Below are positions 35,279 to 45,673 of a stretch of 64,000 nucleotides of DNA, piece by piece. Positions within the stretch are counted from its first letter, which is position 1; every line of letters starts with the position of its first letter. The notes under the pieces are model-generated. The model did no database searches and was not told the origin of the DNA. It saw only the letters and a program-made list of their open reading frames with translations. The position numbers and the translations under genes are program-made. Source of the stretch: Geobacteraceae bacterium (GTDB lineage Bacteria; Desulfobacterota; Desulfuromonadia; Geobacterales; Pseudopelobacteraceae); NCBI GenBank assembly GCA_013336525.1, contig JAAXTM010000001.1, forward strand, positions 372,001-436,000. The letters run 5' to 3'.

Positions 35279-35641
35279 TTATGAAAGTTCCTGAAGCATT
35301 TCATAAGACTTGAGCTTGAGCATATAGCGGCCCTTGCCAACATTTCCATCACGACCCATTATAAGGGCGGCAAAGAGATCCTCGTTTAAAATCCTAACAA
35401 CTAGACAGGTTCGAGTAGTTGTAATTGAAACCTCTTCAAGTTCGCCCATTTTAATAACATCAACAGCACGCTTGATTTCTTTAAGTACAGTTGCATACTC
35501 AACCGACAGGAGTTGCGTATCGAACTCCGACTGATTAACAGAGACTTCATCAATTGGAATGCCGTCATAGGCCATGATTATTGCGGCCAAAGCCCCATCA
35601 ACGGACTGGATAATCGAGCTCAGTGCATCTCTTAACGACAT
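35279..35641 (-). CDS. Roadblock/LC7 domain protein (MglB-like)
   Basis: A 120-residue single-domain protein. The start [28 protein letters not shown] and the strand-rich middle with [12 protein letters not shown] match bacterial Roadblock/LC7 proteins, which dimerise and often regulate small Ras-like GTPases such as MglA. No GTPase gene is in the window. Its start overlaps the TPR gene's end by 10 bases. The role inside an aromatic amino acid operon is unexplained. Confidence 0.85.
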   Translation of the reverse strand: MSLRDALSSIIQSVDGALAAIIMAYDGIPIDEVSVNQSEFDTQLLSVEYATVLKEIKRAVDVIKMGELEEVSITTTRTCLVVRILNEDLFAALIMGRDGNVGKGRYMLKLKSYEMLQELS

Positions 35642-36555
35642 GATTTAATCCTCCTGATATTTTCAAGCCACCCGTCAAGTGCAGAAATGGCATTATCTGC
35701 AACCCCCTGCAGGGGCACAGAAGAAGGGCCTCTCTCGCTTACCTGCTGACTTTCGAACTCAGACAGGTCAGAGCCTTCCGAGACATCTATGTATGCTGTC
35801 TCCTGTATAATCGGCGATGAACCAGCATCGAGAGCCTCAAGATCAGCTACACGCTCAGCCGTTACCCTATCTAAAGGATTGTCAGCCAGAATGGCACGAT
35901 ATATTTCAAGTGCTTTATGGATAAATCCCTGTTTTACGTACAGTTCAGCCAAGGTACCGGTAGAAAGAGGGTCGTGATGTGATGCGGCTAAACCGGCAGA
36001 CTCTGCGAAATAATCTTGGGAATAATCACCTAATTCTGTGGACTCATCTTCAATAGCATCCAAATCTTCTACTATTTCGAGATCTTCTATAATCTCTTCA
36101 TCATCTTCATCCGATTCACAGGTAGAGTTCATACCACCCGCAGATCTTTCAAGCGATTCAAGCTCAAGACGGCATTCAACATCATCTGGTGCAAACTCCA
36201 GTACGGTCTTAAATGCCTGACAGGCAGCGTTCTGATCACCAGCATCAGCAAGAAGTCGACCCAACAGTTTTTGAGAAGAAATATCCTCTGGCATCGCCTT
36301 TACGACCAGCTTTAAAGCAGCCAGAGCCTCATCATTTAGTCCCTTGGCGTGACAAGAAAGGGAAAGGGCCCGCTGACCAGACAGATAGCCAGGGTGCTTT
36401 TTAACTCCCTGCCTTGCAATATGAAGGGCATCATCAACCAGCCCAACCTTTAGATATACATCAGCCAGTTGAGCAAAGCAGAACGAATCTGGTGATTTTG
36501 CGAGACGTTCCTCGAGAGTTTTGATATCCGTCCAGAATGAAGCAGAATCTTTCAT
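35632..36555 (-). CDS. TPR repeat protein
   Basis: A protein of about 307 residues. TPR-like helices are at the N-terminus (LAKSPDSFCFAQLADVYLKVG then DDALHIARQGVKKHPGY; DISSQKLLGRLLADAGDQNAACQAF) and again near residue 205 (GTLAELYVKQGFIHKALEIY). Between them is a strongly acidic stretch of about 35 residues (ESDEDDEEIIEDLEIVEDLD), probably disordered. No signal peptide. I chose ATG at 36555 because GGAG is 8 bases upstream. The GTG at 36561, overlapping aroB, is only 2 bases from it. It likely acts as a scaffold, perhaps with the Roadblock protein. Confidence 0.82.
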   Translation of the reverse strand: MKDSASFWTDIKTLEERLAKSPDSFCFAQLADVYLKVGLVDDALHIARQGVKKHPGYLSGQRALSLSCHAKGLNDEALAALKLVVKAMPEDISSQKLLGRLLADAGDQNAACQAFKTVLEFAPDDVECRLELESLERSAGGMNSTCESDEDDEEIIEDLEIVEDLDAIEDESTELGDYSQDYFAESAGLAASHHDPLSTGTLAELYVKQGFIHKALEIYRAILADNPLDRVTAERVADLEALDAGSSPIIQETAYIDVSEGSDLSEFESQQVSERGPSSVPLQGVADNAISALDGWLENIRRIKSCR

Positions 36556-36557
36556 GG

Positions 36558-37637
36558 TCACGTCTCCAGCCCGCTCAATGCGAGCAGCTCTTCAGGAGTA
36601 TGTTGCGACATTGCATACATGCCAATGCCCTGGTTACAGATAAAATTAATGTTGCCGCTTTTGGATTTCTTGTCTGCGGCAACAACATCAATCAACTGCT
36701 GTCGATCATAGCTCGGGATCTCAACCGGGAGACCACACTTGATAATAAGAGCATGAATTCTTGAAAATTCTTCCTCGCTGCACAGGCTTTTTGCAACAGA
36801 GACCTTGGCTGCCAACACCATTCCGATTGCAACCGCCTCACCATGCACCAAAGAACTATAACCGGAGATAGATTCAAAAGCGTGGCCAAGCGTGTGGCCG
36901 TAATTCAGGATCGCACGCAAACCGGCTTCCTTTTCGTCGAGTTCTACCACCTGTGACTTTAATTGACAGGAGCGAAGAATAATCTCAATCAGAACATCAG
37001 GGTCCTTAGCTAAAATTGCGTCGCTATTTTTTTCTACAAATTCAAAAAAAGAATGGTCAATAACCACACCGTATTTAATCACTTCGGCAAGACCTGCACA
37101 GAATTGGCGTTGATCAAGTGTAGCGAGAGTATTAACATCAATCAGAACCAGACGAGGCTGATAAAAGGCACCTATCAGATTTTTGCCCTTAGGGTGATCA
37201 ATACCGGTTTTCCCACCGACACTGCTGTCAACTTGCGCTAAAAGCGTGGTTGGTACCTGAACAAACGGAATACCCCTCATCCAGGTTGCGGCGGCATAAC
37301 CGGCCAAGTCCCCCACAACACCCCCGCCAAGTGCAACAATAAAAGAGCTGCGATCAACACCTGACGCAAGAAGATCATCATAGACTTGATTCAGGGTTGT
37401 ACTGTTTTTATACTCTTCGCCATCCGGTATTTCAATACGTACAACAGTGAACCCGGCAGCAACGAGAGATCCCTGCACAGCCGCTCCATACAGTGCAGCA
37501 ACCGCCGGGTTTGAAATGACTGCAGCCATCCCCTTTAACCCAACAGTCAGGCACCGCTGTCCAAGCGACGCAAGAATGCCACGTTCAATAACAATATCGT
37601 AGCTGTTATCAGCAAGATTTACAGACAGGATACTCAC
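36558..37637 (-). CDS. aroB: 3-dehydroquinate synthase
   Basis: A 359-residue NAD- and metal-dependent enzyme converting DAHP to 3-dehydroquinate. Seen are IPDGEEYKN, FIVALGGGVVGDLAGYAAATWMRG, QVPTTLLAQVDSSVGGKTGIDH, GLAEVIKYG and the metal site ILNYGHTLGHAFE with a later SLVHGEAVAIGM. Translation starts at GTG (37637), 7 bases after AAGGGG, inside the end of aroK. The genes overlap by 29 bases. Confidence 0.96.
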   Translation of the reverse strand: MSILSVNLADNSYDIVIERGILASLGQRCLTVGLKGMAAVISNPAVAALYGAAVQGSLVAAGFTVVRIEIPDGEEYKNSTTLNQVYDDLLASGVDRSSFIVALGGGVVGDLAGYAAATWMRGIPFVQVPTTLLAQVDSSVGGKTGIDHPKGKNLIGAFYQPRLVLIDVNTLATLDQRQFCAGLAEVIKYGVVIDHSFFEFVEKNSDAILAKDPDVLIEIILRSCQLKSQVVELDEKEAGLRAILNYGHTLGHAFESISGYSSLVHGEAVAIGMVLAAKVSVAKSLCSEEEFSRIHALIIKCGLPVEIPSYDRQQLIDVVAADKKSKSGNINFICNQGIGMYAMSQHTPEELLALSGLET

Positions 37638-38154
37638 TCAGAAGCCCCTTCAAACGGCACAAAATCTCTGCCGCGACATCTTCCACGGATTTCCCATCCG
37701 TGTCAATTCTAATATCAGCATCAGCATAAAATTGTTCACGCTCATTCATCAAGGTTTCTGCGCGCTTCGCGGCGTCATCACCAGCCAGAAGAGGCCTGTC
37801 GCTACACCCACTCAGGCGGACCAACATCTGTTCCAGTGTCACCATCAGGTTTATGATTACACCTCTTCTCCTCATTAAAGTGCGATTTTGCTGGCAAATC
37901 ACCGCACCGCCGCCGGTAGCAACTACACATCGCTCTTCCGCTGACAGAATCTGCTCCAGCGTAGAGCTTTCAAGTGCACGAAATTCCGGTTCACCTTTGT
38001 TGGCAAAAATATCATTAACTGAGCATCCAGCCGCAGCTACAATTTCAGCATCCAGATCTATAAAACGATAACCAAGTCGTTCAGCCACAATTTTGCCGAC
38101 AGTACTTTTACCACTTCCCATAAAACCAGTCATGATCAACGGCCGCTCAACCAT
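37609..38154 (-). CDS. aroK: Shikimate kinase
   Basis: A 181-residue P-loop kinase that phosphorylates shikimate. Walker A is [21 protein letters not shown]. The shikimate-binding [19 protein letters not shown] and the LID region [10 protein letters not shown] follow in order. ATG at 38154 overlaps the aroC stop by 8 bases. A longer open frame reaching 38331 has no family similarity upstream of MVERPLIM and lies wholly inside aroC. The C-terminus extends 29 bases past the aroB start. Confidence 0.95.
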   Translation of the reverse strand: MVERPLIMTGFMGSGKSTVGKIVAERLGYRFIDLDAEIVAAAGCSVNDIFANKGEPEFRALESSTLEQILSAEERCVVATGGGAVICQQNRTLMRRRGVIINLMVTLEQMLVRLSGCSDRPLLAGDDAAKRAETLMNEREQFYADADIRIDTDGKSVEDVAAEILCRLKGLLSEYPVCKSC

Positions 38155-39307
38155 TACTAATCTGCTCTCGATATCCTTCCAGATTACGCCGGATTTCAAA
38201 AATCGAATCACCGCCAAATTTTTCCAGCAAAGCATTGGCAATTTCGATCGCAACGACAGCTTCTGCAACGACCAAGGCGGCAGGCACCGCACAGGTATCT
38301 GAACGCTCAACAGTTGCCTCAAAAGGTTCATGTGTACGCATATCGACAGAGCGAAGTGGCGAGTAGAGCGTGGGGATCGGTTTCATAGCGGCCCGCACAA
38401 CAACAGGCTCACCATTTGACATACCACCTTCAATGCCGCCGGCATTATTGCTGTCTCGTTTGTAGCCATCTTTGTAAAAAATTTCATCATGAACGCGAGA
38501 ACCTGGCCTGCGGGCAGCGTCAAAACCGATTCCAACCTCTACCCCCTTGATAGCCTGAATGCTCATCAGTGCCATGGCAAGGCGCGCATCCAGCTTGCGG
38601 TCCCACTGCACATAGCTTCCAAGACCAGGAGGGAGACCAATCACCTGTACTTCAACAACCCCCCCCAACGTATCGCCGCCGGATTTAGCTGCATCAATAA
38701 CCCTCTTCATATCCACTTCAGCAGACAGATCACAGCAGAACGTTTCCGAGTTAGCTGCACGCTGCCAAAGGAGTTCAATCGGCTCCTGAGGAGTTATGGC
38801 ACAAATGCCACCTAACTCTACCACAAAACCACCCACACGTATGTCAAACTCGGCCAGCAATGCTTTAGCTACGGCACCGACAGCAACACGAACAGCGGTT
38901 TCACGGGCACTTGAACGTTCCAACACGTTACGCACATCTTTATGGTTATATTTTAAAACACCAGAAAGATCAGCATGACCTGGGCGTGGACGGGTCACAG
39001 CGCTTGAGTCATCACGATACTCCGGAAGAGGCGACATCTTCTCGCACCAGTTCTCCCAGTCTCGGTTCTCTACCACAAGCGTCACAGGGGACCCGATTGT
39101 TTCTCCCCAGCGGACGCCAGAAAGCAGCTGGACAGTATCCTTCTCGATCTTCATCCTGTCACCGCGTCCATACCCTTGCTGACGACGTGACAGATCATGA
39201 TTCAGCGTTTCGGCAGAGAGATGAATTCCGGCCGGTAGTCCTTCAATAATTGCACTCAACTGTGGCCCGTGAGACTCTCCGGCCGTCAGGTAACGAAATA
39301 TACTCAC
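38147..39307 (-). CDS. aroC: Chorismate synthase
   Basis: A 386-residue FMN-dependent lyase giving chorismate. Landmarks are [49 protein letters not shown] with [18 protein letters not shown], and the later [15 protein letters not shown] with RDSN-rich loop. I chose GTG at 39307 ([10 protein letters not shown]), which has GGAGG 8 bases upstream and fits family starts. The ATG at 39331 adds eight residues without support. It leads the minus-strand aroC-aroK-aroB-TPR-Roadblock-aroQ operon. Confidence 0.96.
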   Translation of the reverse strand: MSIFRYLTAGESHGPQLSAIIEGLPAGIHLSAETLNHDLSRRQQGYGRGDRMKIEKDTVQLLSGVRWGETIGSPVTLVVENRDWENWCEKMSPLPEYRDDSSAVTRPRPGHADLSGVLKYNHKDVRNVLERSSARETAVRVAVGAVAKALLAEFDIRVGGFVVELGGICAITPQEPIELLWQRAANSETFCCDLSAEVDMKRVIDAAKSGGDTLGGVVEVQVIGLPPGLGSYVQWDRKLDARLAMALMSIQAIKGVEVGIGFDAARRPGSRVHDEIFYKDGYKRDSNNAGGIEGGMSNGEPVVVRAAMKPIPTLYSPLRSVDMRTHEPFEATVERSDTCAVPAALVVAEAVVAIEIANALLEKFGGDSIFEIRRNLEGYREQISNG

Positions 39308-39381
39308 AAAAAACCTCCGAAGATGATCCAAAGCGGGGGCAAAATACCATTTATGATGCGATTACGGCAAGATAAAAGAGG

Positions 39382-40263
39382 TCAGTAGTACTCCTCATGG
39401 TACGAGGGGACCTGATCCAGAAAACCAACACGCACTGATGCCTGCTTTAAAGCTAAATCCACATCTGCAATCAACCTTTCTCTGTCTTTTGGGTAACTAC
39501 CGGCCAGGTTAAGGAAATTAGATACATGGTTCGAACGAAGAATAGTTTTAGCAGGATGCAGTAGCAACAGCATTTCTCTCGCCTCCAACATCAACTCACG
39601 CCTGGTACATTGCTGGAGACCTCTGATAAAATCATCATTGTGTCGGTGGAACATCGTTAACAGCGAGAAATATTCAGGATTTACGCGGTTTACCCACTCT
39701 GCTGTAGCCTCTGCGTGTTGCAGGCTTCGGCCACGCCCGGCCAAACCAAGGATTGCTGTTACAGACATTTTAATTCCAGCTTCTCGTGCCACCTGAGCCA
39801 ACTCCGCCATCCTTCCGGACTCAAAACCTTTGTTAACAGCCAGCAGGGTCTCATCATCACCCGACTCCAGACCAAAATAGAGAATCTTGAGACGTTTTCC
39901 ACGCAGTATGGCCAACTGATCGGCACTCTTTGTAGTAAGGCTGTTAGGAGAAGCATAAGAAGAAACACGAGTTAGACATGGAAACGCCAATGCCATAGCA
40001 TCAAGAATAGTGCAGAGATCATCAAAAGGATAAACGAGCGCATCGCCATCAGCCAGAAATATCCTGTCTATTCGAGGACGATGGCTTAAAGGGATTTCTG
40101 AGATCTCTGTCAATATTTCCTGAACCGGTCGAAGATGAAAGTTCTTGCCCTTATACATTCCGCAAAAGCGGCACTGGTTTTGTGAACAGCCAACCGTAAT
40201 CTGGAAGATAAGACTTCGTGCTTCACTGGGAGGGCGAAACAATGGTTCGATGTAGCTCGGCAC
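39382..40263 (-). CDS. Radical SAM protein (Elp3/HemN-like fold)
   Basis: A 293-residue protein. The iron-sulfur site is ITVGCSQNQCRFCGMY, a Cys-x4-Cys-x2-Cys arrangement near residue 25. RIDRIFLADGDALVYPFDDL and YFGLESGDDETLLAVNKGF follow, as expected for the SAM barrel. The C-terminus contains a YPKDRERLIADVD segment. The type is a B12-independent, Elp3-like family of unknown substrate. It is separated from aroC by 74 bases. Confidence 0.88.
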   Translation of the reverse strand: MPSYIEPLFRPPSEARSLIFQITVGCSQNQCRFCGMYKGKNFHLRPVQEILTEISEIPLSHRPRIDRIFLADGDALVYPFDDLCTILDAMALAFPCLTRVSSYASPNSLTTKSADQLAILRGKRLKILYFGLESGDDETLLAVNKGFESGRMAELAQVAREAGIKMSVTAILGLAGRGRSLQHAEATAEWVNRVNPEYFSLLTMFHRHNDDFIRGLQQCTRRELMLEAREMLLLLHPAKTILRSNHVSNFLNLAGSYPKDRERLIADVDLALKQASVRVGFLDQVPSYHEEYY

Positions 40264-40292
40264 GCTTGCTTCTCCTTATTAGTAAGTTGAAA

Positions 40293-40730
40293 CTAAAATT
40301 TAATATCGAACCCGATGCCGAGCGATTGCGGAGGTGTTCTGGAATCGCCACGGGGAAGATCAGGTGATACAGAGAGGTATTTGTAGTCCAGCTTTAAGGT
40401 AGAATTTGTGCCAAGGAGATATTTGAAACCAAACTGGGCAGCCACACCTGTTCTAATCTTTGTTATATCACCTGTTTTTGAGTCCGGTTGATAAGTGTAC
40501 GCCAGTCCAGTCCCCATATATGGCATGAAGTCCTTCGCAATTTTAAAGCCGTATTTTGCCGTTACAACACCAGGATCGGGGGATTTTGCATCAGAAGGAG
40601 CCATGCCCAGACTGTCGGCCCCCAGGGAAAATTGTTTGTAATCTTCACCGGCAAAAGCAAGAGGTACATGCAATAACATTAGAAAAAAAACAAGTAGGGG
40701 TACAGTAATGTATTTTTGTATATGTTTCAT
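40293..40730 (-). CDS. Small outer-membrane beta-barrel-like protein
   Basis: A 145-residue protein with a Sec signal peptide (LLVFFLMLLHVPLAFA, cleavage near residue 28). The mature part has alternating-strand segments such as FMPYMGTGLAYTYQPDS, GVAAQFGFKYLLGTNSTLKLDYKYLSV and ends SLGIGFDIKF. The terminal Phe is typical of outer-membrane barrel insertion. It is shorter than OmpW or OmpA barrels and may be a fragment-like or oligomeric barrel. Function is unknown. It lies 29 bases upstream of the radical SAM gene. Confidence 0.75.
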   Translation of the reverse strand: MKHIQKYITVPLLVFFLMLLHVPLAFAGEDYKQFSLGADSLGMAPSDAKSPDPGVVTAKYGFKIAKDFMPYMGTGLAYTYQPDSKTGDITKIRTGVAAQFGFKYLLGTNSTLKLDYKYLSVSPDLPRGDSRTPPQSLGIGFDIKF

Positions 40731-40771
40731 TTCGAGAGTGCAGACACCCTTTCTGACTGCAGCAATAATAT

Positions 40772-41620
40772 TCAGGATATTTGAGAAGATCTGGCTAGAG
40801 TGCGTTCGTGTAAAATCCTTGCATAGTCGATTTCACGCATGACTCCATTAACATCAGCCGGACTATCGTTTTGTACAAAGAGTCCGGTAAGCTCTGAGGT
40901 TGGGCTTAGTGCTCCACTTGCGTATAACTTCCAGATTTCTCTACCATAGTCGGTTGATTTAAGCTCTGGTGAAAAGCGGCTAAAATAGGCCGTTATGTTT
41001 CCAACGTCTCGTTCAAGCATACTGCGGGCATTATTGTTACCGGAAGCATTGACAGCCTGCGGCAGATCGATGATTACCATACCGTCACGGCCGACAAGAA
41101 CATTGTACTCAGACAGGTCTCCATGGATAATTCCGGCACAAAGCATGAGGACAATCTCTCTTATCAACTCACGATGATATTCACGGGCCTTTACCGCAGT
41201 CAATCGAAGATCATTCAGACGGGGAGCTGCATTGCCGTCTGCATCGATCACAAATTCCATCAACAGAATACCTTCAGCGTAATCAAAGACCCGCGGGACT
41301 CGTACACCGGCTTCTGACAATGTTCTCAGTGCGTCAACCTCAGCGTTTTTCCAAGCATCTTCAGTTTCCTTGCGCCCATACCTGGAATTCTTTTGCATTG
41401 CTCGCGCCTGACGACTGTTACGTCCCTTTCGTCCTTCCTGATACTGGGCCAGCTGACTAAAACTTCTTGTGCGGGCGTCTTTGTACACCTTGGCGCAACA
41501 GATTTCCCCCTTTGACTGAACTACATAAACGTCAGCCTCCTTACCACTCATTAACCGGGATATAACCTCATCCACCAAACCGTTGCGAACCAGTATTTCA
41601 AAACACTCCGGAGTTTTCAT
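40772..41620 (-). CDS. RIO-type serine/threonine protein kinase
   Basis: A 282-residue kinase of the RIO family. The ATP-binding part is VISRLMSGKEADVYVVQSKGEICCAKVYKD, with the catalytic Lys in CAKVYK. The hinge includes ILLMEFVID. The catalytic loop IHGDLSEYNVLV has the conserved Asp and Asn, and the metal-binding Asp is in VIIDLPQAVN. RIO kinases are mainly known from ribosome maturation in archaea and eukaryotes. Bacterial ones are scattered and of uncertain role. It stands alone between the outer-membrane gene and the kor terminator. Confidence 0.9.
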   Translation of the reverse strand: MKTPECFEILVRNGLVDEVISRLMSGKEADVYVVQSKGEICCAKVYKDARTRSFSQLAQYQEGRKGRNSRQARAMQKNSRYGRKETEDAWKNAEVDALRTLSEAGVRVPRVFDYAEGILLMEFVIDADGNAAPRLNDLRLTAVKAREYHRELIREIVLMLCAGIIHGDLSEYNVLVGRDGMVIIDLPQAVNASGNNNARSMLERDVGNITAYFSRFSPELKSTDYGREIWKLYASGALSPTSELTGLFVQNDSPADVNGVMREIDYARILHERTLARSSQIS

Positions 41621-41784
41621 GATAGGTTAACCAAAACTGTTATAAGGTACTCAGACTGATACATTAACGATTCCTTTATATTAATCACGATGAGTGTACT
41701 TGGAATTAGCTTACTATGTTGAACAGTCTATCATTACTATGCTGATAACGGCAAGAACGATGAATATAAATCAAGACTGCTTAT

Positions 41785-41826
41785 AAATAGAAAGGCCCGA
41801 TGTTATTTCACCGGGCCTTTCTATTT
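41785..41826 (-). terminator. Intrinsic terminator after korC
   Basis: A perfect 15-bp stem (AAATAGAAAGGCCCG with CGGGCCTTTCTATTT) around a 12-base loop, 24 bases after the korC stop on the minus strand. The A/T-rich outer part of the stem can serve either strand. Confidence 0.88.
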
Positions 41827-41849
41827 ACCAATTTACCTAAGTATCATTT

Positions 41850-42395
41850 CTAGGCGCTGGCTGCCATAGCCTTTTCAAAACCGATACTAAAGGCCTTCCT
41901 GTTAAGCTCAATAAATGCTTCTGGGACACTAGAAAGAACTGCTTTTTCGGCATTTTCACGACTTACCTGACCGGTCAACGCGACCATTGCCCCAAGTGCA
42001 ACAATATTGGCAACGATTTCACGACCAACATCATTTTTGGCGGTATTGATAATCGGGAAAGAGATGATCTTATAATTTCCTTTCGGAAGCTTTGTGACGA
42101 GATCAGAATCCACTAGAAGGATACCACCATCTTTCAGGTCGTGAGTATATTTATCGCACGCTTCCTGAGTCATGGCCAGCAATGCGTCTACCGTAGTGGC
42201 CTTAGGATAATCAATCGGACCGTCTGAAATAATAACTTCCGATTTTGATGCGCCACCACGAGCTTCAGGGCCGTAGCTTTGCGACTGAACGGCCTGTTTC
42301 CCTTCGTAGATCGAAGCGGCTTTGGCCATGATGATCCCGGCAGTGATCAGACCCTGACCACCTGCACCGGAAAATCTGAGTTCATATCTTGACAT
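41850..42395 (-). CDS. korC: 2-oxoglutarate:ferredoxin oxidoreductase, gamma subunit
   Basis: A 181-residue subunit. YELRFSGAGGQGLITAGIIMAKA opens it, with SQSYGPEARGGASKSEVIIS at about residue 38, both typical of the gamma domain of 2-oxoacid oxidoreductases. ATG at 42395 has AAGGAG upstream. A longer frame to 42506 overlaps korB without support. KorABCD oxidise 2-oxoglutarate to succinyl-CoA and reduce ferredoxin. It is the last gene of the operon before a strong terminator. Confidence 0.94.
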   Translation of the reverse strand: MSRYELRFSGAGGQGLITAGIIMAKAASIYEGKQAVQSQSYGPEARGGASKSEVIISDGPIDYPKATTVDALLAMTQEACDKYTHDLKDGGILLVDSDLVTKLPKGNYKIISFPIINTAKNDVGREIVANIVALGAMVALTGQVSRENAEKAVLSSVPEAFIELNRKAFSIGFEKAMAASA

Positions 42396-42423
42396 GAATA
42401 TATCGCTCCTTTTCCTGTAATTA

Positions 42424-43245
42424 TTACTTGGAAGCCTTGGCACGCTCGATAACTTTAGCGTACTCGGCAGTATACTCAGGCTTAACTTCTTCCTTGTAGA
42501 GAACACCAGTCAGAACTTTGCCCTGCAGTTGTTCAGCGGTCATTTTTTCGGCTGCCTTAACAGGTACAGCAACTTCTTTCAGTCGGTTCATCATTTCAAT
42601 GACCGACTTATACTTGTTACGACGACCATAAGTAGTCGGGCAGTCATCAAGAATTTCAACGACCGAGAAACCCTTATGCTGGATAGCTTCAACAATCAGC
42701 TTATCTATCTGGTTGGCGTGGAACGCAGTGCCACGGGCAACGAAGGTAGCACCGGCTCCGATTGCCAGCTTTGCGATATCAAAACCTGGATCAGGATTGC
42801 CGTAAGGAGTTGTTGAGGCCTTATGGCCTGTAGGTGTGCAAGGGGAGAACTGTCCACCTGTCATACCATAAATGTAATTGTTCATGATGATATATGTCAT
42901 GTCTATGTTACGACGACATGCGTGAATGAAATGATTCCCGCCAATTGCAGTACCATCGCCATCACCACCGACCAGAATAACATTCATTTCAGGCTTAGCC
43001 ATTTTGACACCGGTTGCAAATGCAGCGGCACGACCATGGGCAGTGTGGAGGGTACAGCAATCAATATAACCTGGAAGACGCGAGGCACAGCCGATACCTG
43101 ATACAACAGCGGTCTCTTCCTTTTTGAGGTTAAGCGTTTCCATCGCCCGGATAAGACCTTTCATGACGATACCGTGACCGCAGCCAGGGCACCAGATGTG
43201 AGGTAACTTGCCGGGACGAATCCATTTATCATAATCAAATGCCAT
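42424..43245 (-). CDS. korB: 2-oxoglutarate:ferredoxin oxidoreductase, beta subunit
   Basis: A 273-residue thiamine diphosphate-binding subunit. HIWCPGCGHGIVMKGLIRAM holds the conserved Cys and Gly of the iron-sulfur/TPP region. VILVGGDGDGTAIGGNHFIHACRRN with YIIMNNYIYGMTGGQFSPC is the TPP metal-binding motif (GDGD...NN). It lies 2 bases after korA. Together they form the catalytic core of the ferredoxin-dependent TCA step. Confidence 0.95.
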   Translation of the reverse strand: MAFDYDKWIRPGKLPHIWCPGCGHGIVMKGLIRAMETLNLKKEETAVVSGIGCASRLPGYIDCCTLHTAHGRAAAFATGVKMAKPEMNVILVGGDGDGTAIGGNHFIHACRRNIDMTYIIMNNYIYGMTGGQFSPCTPTGHKASTTPYGNPDPGFDIAKLAIGAGATFVARGTAFHANQIDKLIVEAIQHKGFSVVEILDDCPTTYGRRNKYKSVIEMMNRLKEVAVPVKAAEKMTAEQLQGKVLTGVLYKEEVKPEYTAEYAKVIERAKASK

Positions 43246-43247
43246 GG

Positions 43248-44381
43248 TTATTTAACCTCCTTGATCTTCTCGAGAATCTGGTCGGGATTAATTGGCTCGC
43301 CATCAACACGGAAGATTCCTAGTACCGGAACCTTTCCTTGCGCGCAACGCTCAAGCTCAAGAGAGCACATCCCAAGATTCATTTCTGGAATTACTATTCC
43401 TTTGACCCTACCAGCCAGAGCTTTTATCTGCTTGTCAGGAAATGGCCAGAAGGTTTTGATGCGGAACATGCCTGCTTTAATCCCCTGTTCACGTGCAACA
43501 TTAACAGCATAACGAGCAGATCTTGAAGTGGAGCCGTATGCTACAACTACAACGTCAGCGTCATCGAGCATATACTCTTCGAAGGTGACAATGTCGTCAA
43601 CATTTGCATCTACCTTACGTACCTGACGCTCTTCCTCTGCCTGAACTATCTCAGCCTTTGTGGTAGGGAAACCGTCCTGCATTTTATTAAGGCCGGTAAC
43701 ATGGAACTTGTAGCCTGAACCGAAAGCTGCCAATGGTGGTACATCACCGAAACTGGTGTCGTACGGTTTGTACTGTTCAGGCGATACTGTAGGAGATTTT
43801 CGTGGGACAACTTCAAGTTCACCCTTCTCAGGGAAAACGATCCGCTCACGCATATGAGCAATGATTTCGTCAGGCATAACCATAACTGGTGTGCGATATT
43901 TCTCTGACAGATTGAATGCGCGGATTACCTCTTCATAAGTTTCCTGAACTGAAGCAGGTGTCAGACAGATAGCCGGATGGTCACCATGTGTTCCCCACTT
44001 GGCGCACATTACATCTGACTGTGATGGGCCTGTCGGCATACCTGTTGATGGGCCACCACGCATGACGTTATAAATAACGCAAGGTATCTCGGCGATGCAA
44101 CCGTAGCCGATCAGTTCCTGTTTTAAGGACAAACCGGGGCCAGATGTTGAGGTAAGCACCTTGGCTCCCGCCAAGGATGCACCAAGAATTGCAGCCATAG
44201 CTCCAATTTCGTCTTCCATCTGAATAAATTTACCGCCAACTTTCGGCAGTTCAACTGACATTACCTCGGCAACTTCGGTCGAGGGGGTGATCGGATAACC
44301 TCCGAAGAAGTCGCAACCGGCATATAATGCTCCGTGTGCAGCAGCTTCGTTACCCTGAAGAAACGCTACTTTTTTGGACAC
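43248..44381 (-). CDS. korA: 2-oxoglutarate:ferredoxin oxidoreductase, alpha subunit
   Basis: A 377-residue subunit. AFLQGNEAAAHGALYAGCDF then FGGYPITPSTEVAEVMS opens the pyrimidine-binding domain. TSTSGPGLSLKQELIGYGC and RGGPSTGMPTGPSQSDVMCAKWG are family signatures. The C-terminal transketolase-like part has VVVVAYGSTSRSARYAV. A GGAGG-type site precedes the ATG. It follows korD by 21 bases. Confidence 0.95.
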   Translation of the reverse strand: MSKKVAFLQGNEAAAHGALYAGCDFFGGYPITPSTEVAEVMSVELPKVGGKFIQMEDEIGAMAAILGASLAGAKVLTSTSGPGLSLKQELIGYGCIAEIPCVIYNVMRGGPSTGMPTGPSQSDVMCAKWGTHGDHPAICLTPASVQETYEEVIRAFNLSEKYRTPVMVMPDEIIAHMRERIVFPEKGELEVVPRKSPTVSPEQYKPYDTSFGDVPPLAAFGSGYKFHVTGLNKMQDGFPTTKAEIVQAEEERQVRKVDANVDDIVTFEEYMLDDADVVVVAYGSTSRSARYAVNVAREQGIKAGMFRIKTFWPFPDKQIKALAGRVKGIVIPEMNLGMCSLELERCAQGKVPVLGIFRVDGEPINPDQILEKIKEVK

Positions 44382-44402
44382 TGTTCATTTCCTCCTGTAG
44401 AT

Positions 44403-44600
44403 TTATTCGGTTATGACTTTGATAGCAAAATCGGGACAGCGCAGTTCACACTGCATACATTTGATGCAGGCCTCAAGATTCTTAACAGAAACACAGAAAC
44501 CCTTCATCTCAAGTACGTCTTTAGGGCAGAATTCAACACAAATGTGGCACCCCTTGCAGTACTTCTCGATAATCTCAATTTTTGGCAATGTTTTTTCCAT
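44403..44600 (-). CDS. korD: 2-oxoglutarate:ferredoxin oxidoreductase, delta (4Fe-4S ferredoxin) subunit
   Basis: A 65-residue two-cluster ferredoxin. CKGCHICVEFCPKDVLEM and CIKCMQCELRCPDFAI each provide C-x2-C-x2-C-x3-C-P ligands for a [4Fe-4S] cluster. It should pass electrons from KorAB to free ferredoxin. It begins the kor group, just downstream of the terminator at 44657-44693. Confidence 0.93.
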   Translation of the reverse strand: MEKTLPKIEIIEKYCKGCHICVEFCPKDVLEMKGFCVSVKNLEACIKCMQCELRCPDFAIKVITE

Positions 44601-44656
44601 CTAGCAAGACTCCTTTATTCCGTAATAAAAGGTGGTAAATTCAGGCTCCAAAATGA

Positions 44657-44693
44657 AGCAAAAGAAGGGCGCAAACTCCACCCTTCTTTTGCT
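44657..44693 (-). terminator. Hairpin terminator between mdh and korD
   Basis: A perfect 13-bp stem (AGCAAAAGAAGGG with CCCTTCTTTTGCT) around an 11-base loop, 26 bases after the mdh stop. On the minus strand the 3' arm ends CTTCTTTTGCT and then CATTTTGG, so a weak T-run is present. It may lower read-through into kor. Confidence 0.75.
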
Positions 44694-44719
44694 AACTTCC
44701 AGAAACCTGGAATCAAATA

Positions 44720-45673
<954 letters not shown>

